DNA from: Methylotenera sp965234545
Lineage (GTDB): Bacteria > Pseudomonadota > Gammaproteobacteria > Burkholderiales > Methylophilaceae
DNA: 64,000 nt
Assembly (NCBI GenBank): GCA_965234545.1
Contig: OZ248348.1
Coordinates: forward strand, 124,001-188,000
Direction of reading: 5' to 3'
Positions 61,765 to 64,000 of this stretch are shown in pieces. The notes beneath the pieces were generated by a model. That model did not search any database. It saw nothing but the letters and a program-made list of their open reading frames with translations, and was not told the DNA's origin. The stretch's first letter is position 1, and every line of letters starts with the position of its first letter. The position numbers and the translations under genes were made by a program.

Positions 61765-61819
61765 AGGGAGCTAATTTTATGCTAAAAATGCATTTTTCGC
61801 CTGAACTTTCACGGCAAAA

Positions 61820-61860
61820 TTCAGTATAAAGTGCGCTTATCCTATAAACTGTGCGCACAG
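61820..61860 (+). promoter_or_regulatory. Putative promoter with a palindromic operator-like site
   Basis: TTCAGT (61820-61825) and TATAAA (61843-61848) are 17 bases apart, giving a plausible sigma-70 promoter for the exchanger gene at 61890. Directly after the -10 box lies the perfect palindrome CTGTGCGCACAG (61849-61860), which covers the predicted start at about 61855. A repressor binding there would block transcription. It is not a LexA box, whose half sites are eight bases apart. Confidence 0.45.
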
Positions 61861-61889
61861 AAAATTTACACAGACCGAGGAAGAAACAA

Positions 61890-62891
61890 ATGGTATTTTT
61901 TGAATTGTTTTTGATGTTGATCGTGATCTTGATTGCGGCGGAAGTCTTTACCAACGCGTTGGAGCACTTGGGTGAAAAACTGGGCATATCCGAAGGTGTC
62001 ACCGGCTCCTTGTTTGCCGCGGTCGGCACCGCTTTGCCTGAGACCATGGTGCCCTTGTTGGCCTTGTTAGCCGGTACGCAAAATGTCGCGACCAATGAGG
62101 AGATAGGCGTGGGCTCTATCTTAGGCGCGCCACTGATGTTGGCTACTTTGTCCTTGTCCTTGATGGCCATTTCGGTTTGGCGTCGTCGCGGCACCAAAGG
62201 GCATTTAAGACCGGAGCGCAGTGGTTTAGCCCGTGACCTTAATTTCTTTCTGATTGCTTTTAGTTTTGCTGCCATTGCCATGTACGTGCCGCACACGCTT
62301 ACCGTGGTGCGTTATGGCATAGGCGCTTGCATGGTAACCATCTATTTTGTTTACGTGATGATGACGCTTAATGCCTCTAAAGCATTGGTGGCCGATGGGC
62401 ATGCCACCGAAGCGGGCGGCCCGATGATGTTATGCCGTTTGGGCTTGCCTAACCACACCGCGGTGATAGCCTTGCAGTTAATTCTGGGCTTGGCTTTATT
62501 GATAGTGGGTGCCAAAGGTTTCATCCATGGCGTCGAGGCCGCAGCCGATTTAATTGGCATTTCTGCTTTATTGCTGTCCTTATTGATCATTCCTATTGCC
62601 ACGGAATTACCGGAAAAAGTGAACAGCGTTTTGTGGATACGTAAAGGTAAAGACACCTTGGCTTTTGGCAACATCACTGGCGCCATGGTGTTTCAAGGCA
62701 CCTTGTTGCCGGCCATTGGTATCATGTTGACGCCTTGGGAGCCGCGTATGGAAGTGGTCTTGGGCATAGGCATGACCTTGTTGGCGGCTCTGTGGATGCG
62801 CTATTTAGTTGGCCGTGGCGGCATTTTAGTTTGGCATTTATTGATCAATGGCTTGATGTACATCAGCTACCTGGTTTTGGTCTTAAGCTAA
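61890..62891 (+). CDS. Sodium/calcium exchanger family (CaCA) membrane protein
   Basis: This 333-residue protein has about ten TM segments in two homologous halves. Each half contains an alpha-repeat motif: AVGTALPETMVPLLALLAG (first) and IPIATELPEKVNSVLW (second), the acidic ion-binding sites of CaCA exchangers. The exchanged ion cannot be told from sequence. ATG 61890 follows GAGGAAG; an in-frame start 39 bases upstream lacks a site and overlaps the promoter palindrome. Confidence 0.87.
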   Translation: MVFFELFLMLIVILIAAEVFTNALEHLGEKLGISEGVTGSLFAAVGTALPETMVPLLALLAGTQNVATNEEIGVGSILGAPLMLATLSLSLMAISVWRRRGTKGHLRPERSGLARDLNFFLIAFSFAAIAMYVPHTLTVVRYGIGACMVTIYFVYVMMTLNASKALVADGHATEAGGPMMLCRLGLPNHTAVIALQLILGLALLIVGAKGFIHGVEAAADLIGISALLLSLLIIPIATELPEKVNSVLWIRKGKDTLAFGNITGAMVFQGTLLPAIGIMLTPWEPRMEVVLGIGMTLLAALWMRYLVGRGGILVWHLLINGLMYISYLVLVLS

Positions 62892-62933
62892 GCCTAAGTC
62901 AGGATTAGGCTGGACCGGCAAACGCAAGGATGC

Positions 62934-63176
62934 TTACTTTTTAGGCACGTGCGCGGTGCAGCAATAAAAGCGCTGTTTCACTAAAAAAGCTTCGGAACGG
63001 GCAATGTGCACTTGGCAAGTGGCGCATTGCACCATGTCCTCGCTAGCTAAATGCTCAGGCTGTTGTTGTGCGTTATCGGCACTTGTTTTTTCGACTGGGT
63101 TTTTTTTGCCTAAGTAGCGCTTAACAAAATAGACTATCAGCGCGATAAGCAAGATTAAAAATAACAAACGTCCCAT
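62934..63176 (-). CDS. PP0621-like small membrane-anchored Cys protein
   Basis: This 80-residue protein has one N-terminal TM helix (about 3-19, LLFLILLIALIVYFV) and a polar linker. The C-terminal module MVQCATCQVHIARSEAF...YCCTAHV has a CxxC pair and a later CC-x2-H, likely a zinc-binding fold. Such proteins are common in betaproteobacteria and uncharacterised. The ATG at 63176 is preceded by AGGAGAGG; an in-frame extension of 30 residues upstream lacks support. Confidence 0.8.
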   Translation of the reverse strand: MGRLLFLILLIALIVYFVKRYLGKKNPVEKTSADNAQQQPEHLASEDMVQCATCQVHIARSEAFLVKQRFYCCTAHVPKK

Positions 63177-63280
63177 GATCCCTCTCCTGTAAAACCGAGT
63201 AGGGATTGTAGCGAATTCCACGCCTAATGGAAAACAAACGGCGCTAGGCTTAGCTAAAATGACCAATAGGAGTAGACGGC

Positions 63281-63712
63281 GTGACTAATCTAAACAACAA
63301 ACCAGCTTGGCTTAGACTAGCCGCTTGCATGGTCTACGATGGCTTAGTGGTGTTGGCCTTGAGTTTTGCCTTGGCCTTGGGCTTTATTTTGTTGTTTGGC
63401 GATGCCAGTCATGGGCTTAAGCGCTATGCCTTGCAGTTGTTTTTATGGCTAGGCGTTGGCCTCTATTTTGTTTGGTGCTGGCGTAAAAGCGGTCAGACCT
63501 TGGCCATGCAAACCTGGCAATTAAAACTGAGCGACGGCCAAGCCAACTTGCTAAACTGGCCACAGGCGTTGATCAGGTATGCCTTGGCCAGTTTAAGCTT
63601 GGGCGCCTTTGGCTTGGGATTTGTCTGGGCCGTGTTCGATCACGATGGCTTGTTTTTGCACGACAGACTGCTCAGTAGCCGCATTACCTTCGTGCCACGA
63701 GCGGCAACATAA
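63281..63712 (+). CDS. RDD family membrane protein
   Basis: This 143-residue protein has three or four TM segments and the RDD pattern: an N-terminal RLAACMVYDGLVVL, the WRKSGQTLAMQTWQLKL middle, and a C-terminal HDGLFLHDRLLSSRIT. The usual first-helix Arg-Asp-Asp is only partly kept. Function unknown; some RDD proteins act in ion balance. The start is GTG 63281 with AATAGGAG before it. Its 3' end overlaps the convergent lptG gene by 29 bases. Confidence 0.85.
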   Translation: MTNLNNKPAWLRLAACMVYDGLVVLALSFALALGFILLFGDASHGLKRYALQLFLWLGVGLYFVWCWRKSGQTLAMQTWQLKLSDGQANLLNWPQALIRYALASLSLGAFGLGFVWAVFDHDGLFLHDRLLSSRITFVPRAAT

Positions 63713-64000
63713 TCAGCCCAGCCAGCAAGAACAATAAGGTAGGCATTAGGGCGCTCAATAACGGCGGCCAGTCGTTAAGTAAGCCTAAATGGGCGAAAAC
63801 CCGATTTAAAATTTGATACGCCACCCCTAGCATGATGCCGAGTAGGGCTTTGGCACTGACTCCACTTGAGCGCTGTGGCAGCAAAGCAAAAGGCAGGGCT
63901 AGGATGACCATGACTAGGCAGGCTAAGGGGTAAACCATTTTCGCCCATAGCGCCACTTGGTAACGGTTGGTTTTTTGTTTATTGTTGTTTAAATGGTCGA
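63684..64000 (-). CDS. lptG: LPS export permease LptG, C-terminal part
   Basis: The C-terminal 105 or so residues of a YjgP/YjgQ-family permease enter from the right edge; the frame is open to the end of the window. The RYQVALWAKMVYPLACLVMVILALPFALL segment and three TM helices match LptG, which with LptF forms the membrane part of the LPS exporter powered by LptB. The last residues overlap the end of the RDD gene. Confidence 0.85.
   Translation of the reverse strand, partial: DHLNNNKQKTNRYQVALWAKMVYPLACLVMVILALPFALLPQRSSGVSAKALLGIMLGVAYQILNRVFAHLGLLNDWPPLLSALMPTLLFLLAGLIMLPLVARR

Noticed and set aside
61849..61860. CTGTGCGCACAG as a LexA (SOS) box
   Set aside because: LexA boxes have CTGT and ACAG separated by eight bases; here the spacing is four.

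Overview
The window looks like a chromosomal segment of a betaproteobacterium, most likely of the order Nitrosomonadales or a close relative. This rests on gene order: smg-dprA-LysM next to def-fmt-rsmB-DUF4390-ntrY-ntrX; an hpf-hprK-rapZ-EIIA-ptsH-ptsI string; lptC-lptA-lptB-rpoN; and hda divergent from purM. No plasmid, phage, transposon, CRISPR array, rRNA or tRNA gene is visible. Coding density is high, and no gene-free stretch exceeds about 260 bases. Both edges cut genes: ahcY on the left and lptG on the right.

Layout. 1-2.2 kb: the end of ahcY, three tandem terminator-like repeats, a small 4-TM membrane protein abutting metF (methyl cycle). 2.2-4.9 kb (minus): smg, dprA, a LysM protein. 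5.1-12.1 kb (plus): def, fmt, rsmB, DUF4390, ntrY, ntrX. 12.1-19.7 kb (minus): hpf-hprK-rapZ-EIIA-ptsH-ptsI-prlC-xth, a regulatory PTS with no sugar permease and no ptsN in its usual slot. 19.9-24.7 kb (minus): a fused kdsD-kdsC, lptC, lptA, lptB, rpoN (LPS synthesis and export). 25-34 kb: a cation:proton antiporter, a glycine-oxidase-like enzyme, an outer membrane barrel, moaC, a BepA-type protease, and ahpC/ahpF. 34-41 kb: an FAD protein, hda, purM, a second m5C RNA methyltransferase with a histone-H1-like tail, a dicarboxylate/glutamate symporter and a MarC protein.

41.3-57 kb is a respiratory nitrate reduction region. nnrS-narX-narL lies behind a palindrome that contains a perfect FNR box centred at -41.5 from a predicted start. 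Next comes narK1-narK2-narG-narH-narJ-narI-porin-moaA behind a second FNR-type box. Electrons reach nitrate through NarI, NarH and NarG. NarK1 and NarK2 move nitrate and nitrite, MoaA (with MoaC elsewhere in the window) supplies the molybdenum cofactor, and NarX-NarL senses nitrate/nitrite. 57-61.8 kb (minus): ampD, a membrane fusion protein and an RND pump. 61.9-64 kb: a CaCA exchanger, a small Cys-rich membrane protein, an RDD protein and the end of lptG.

I saw no clearly new defence or mobile system. The most unusual points are an NtrX whose AAA+ domain has lost its ATPase and sigma-54 contact motifs although rpoN is present; a KdsD isomerase whose CBS domains are replaced by the KdsC phosphatase; a hairpin that reads both as the terminator before nnrS and as a perfect FNR site; and the triple 52-bp terminator repeat behind ahcY.
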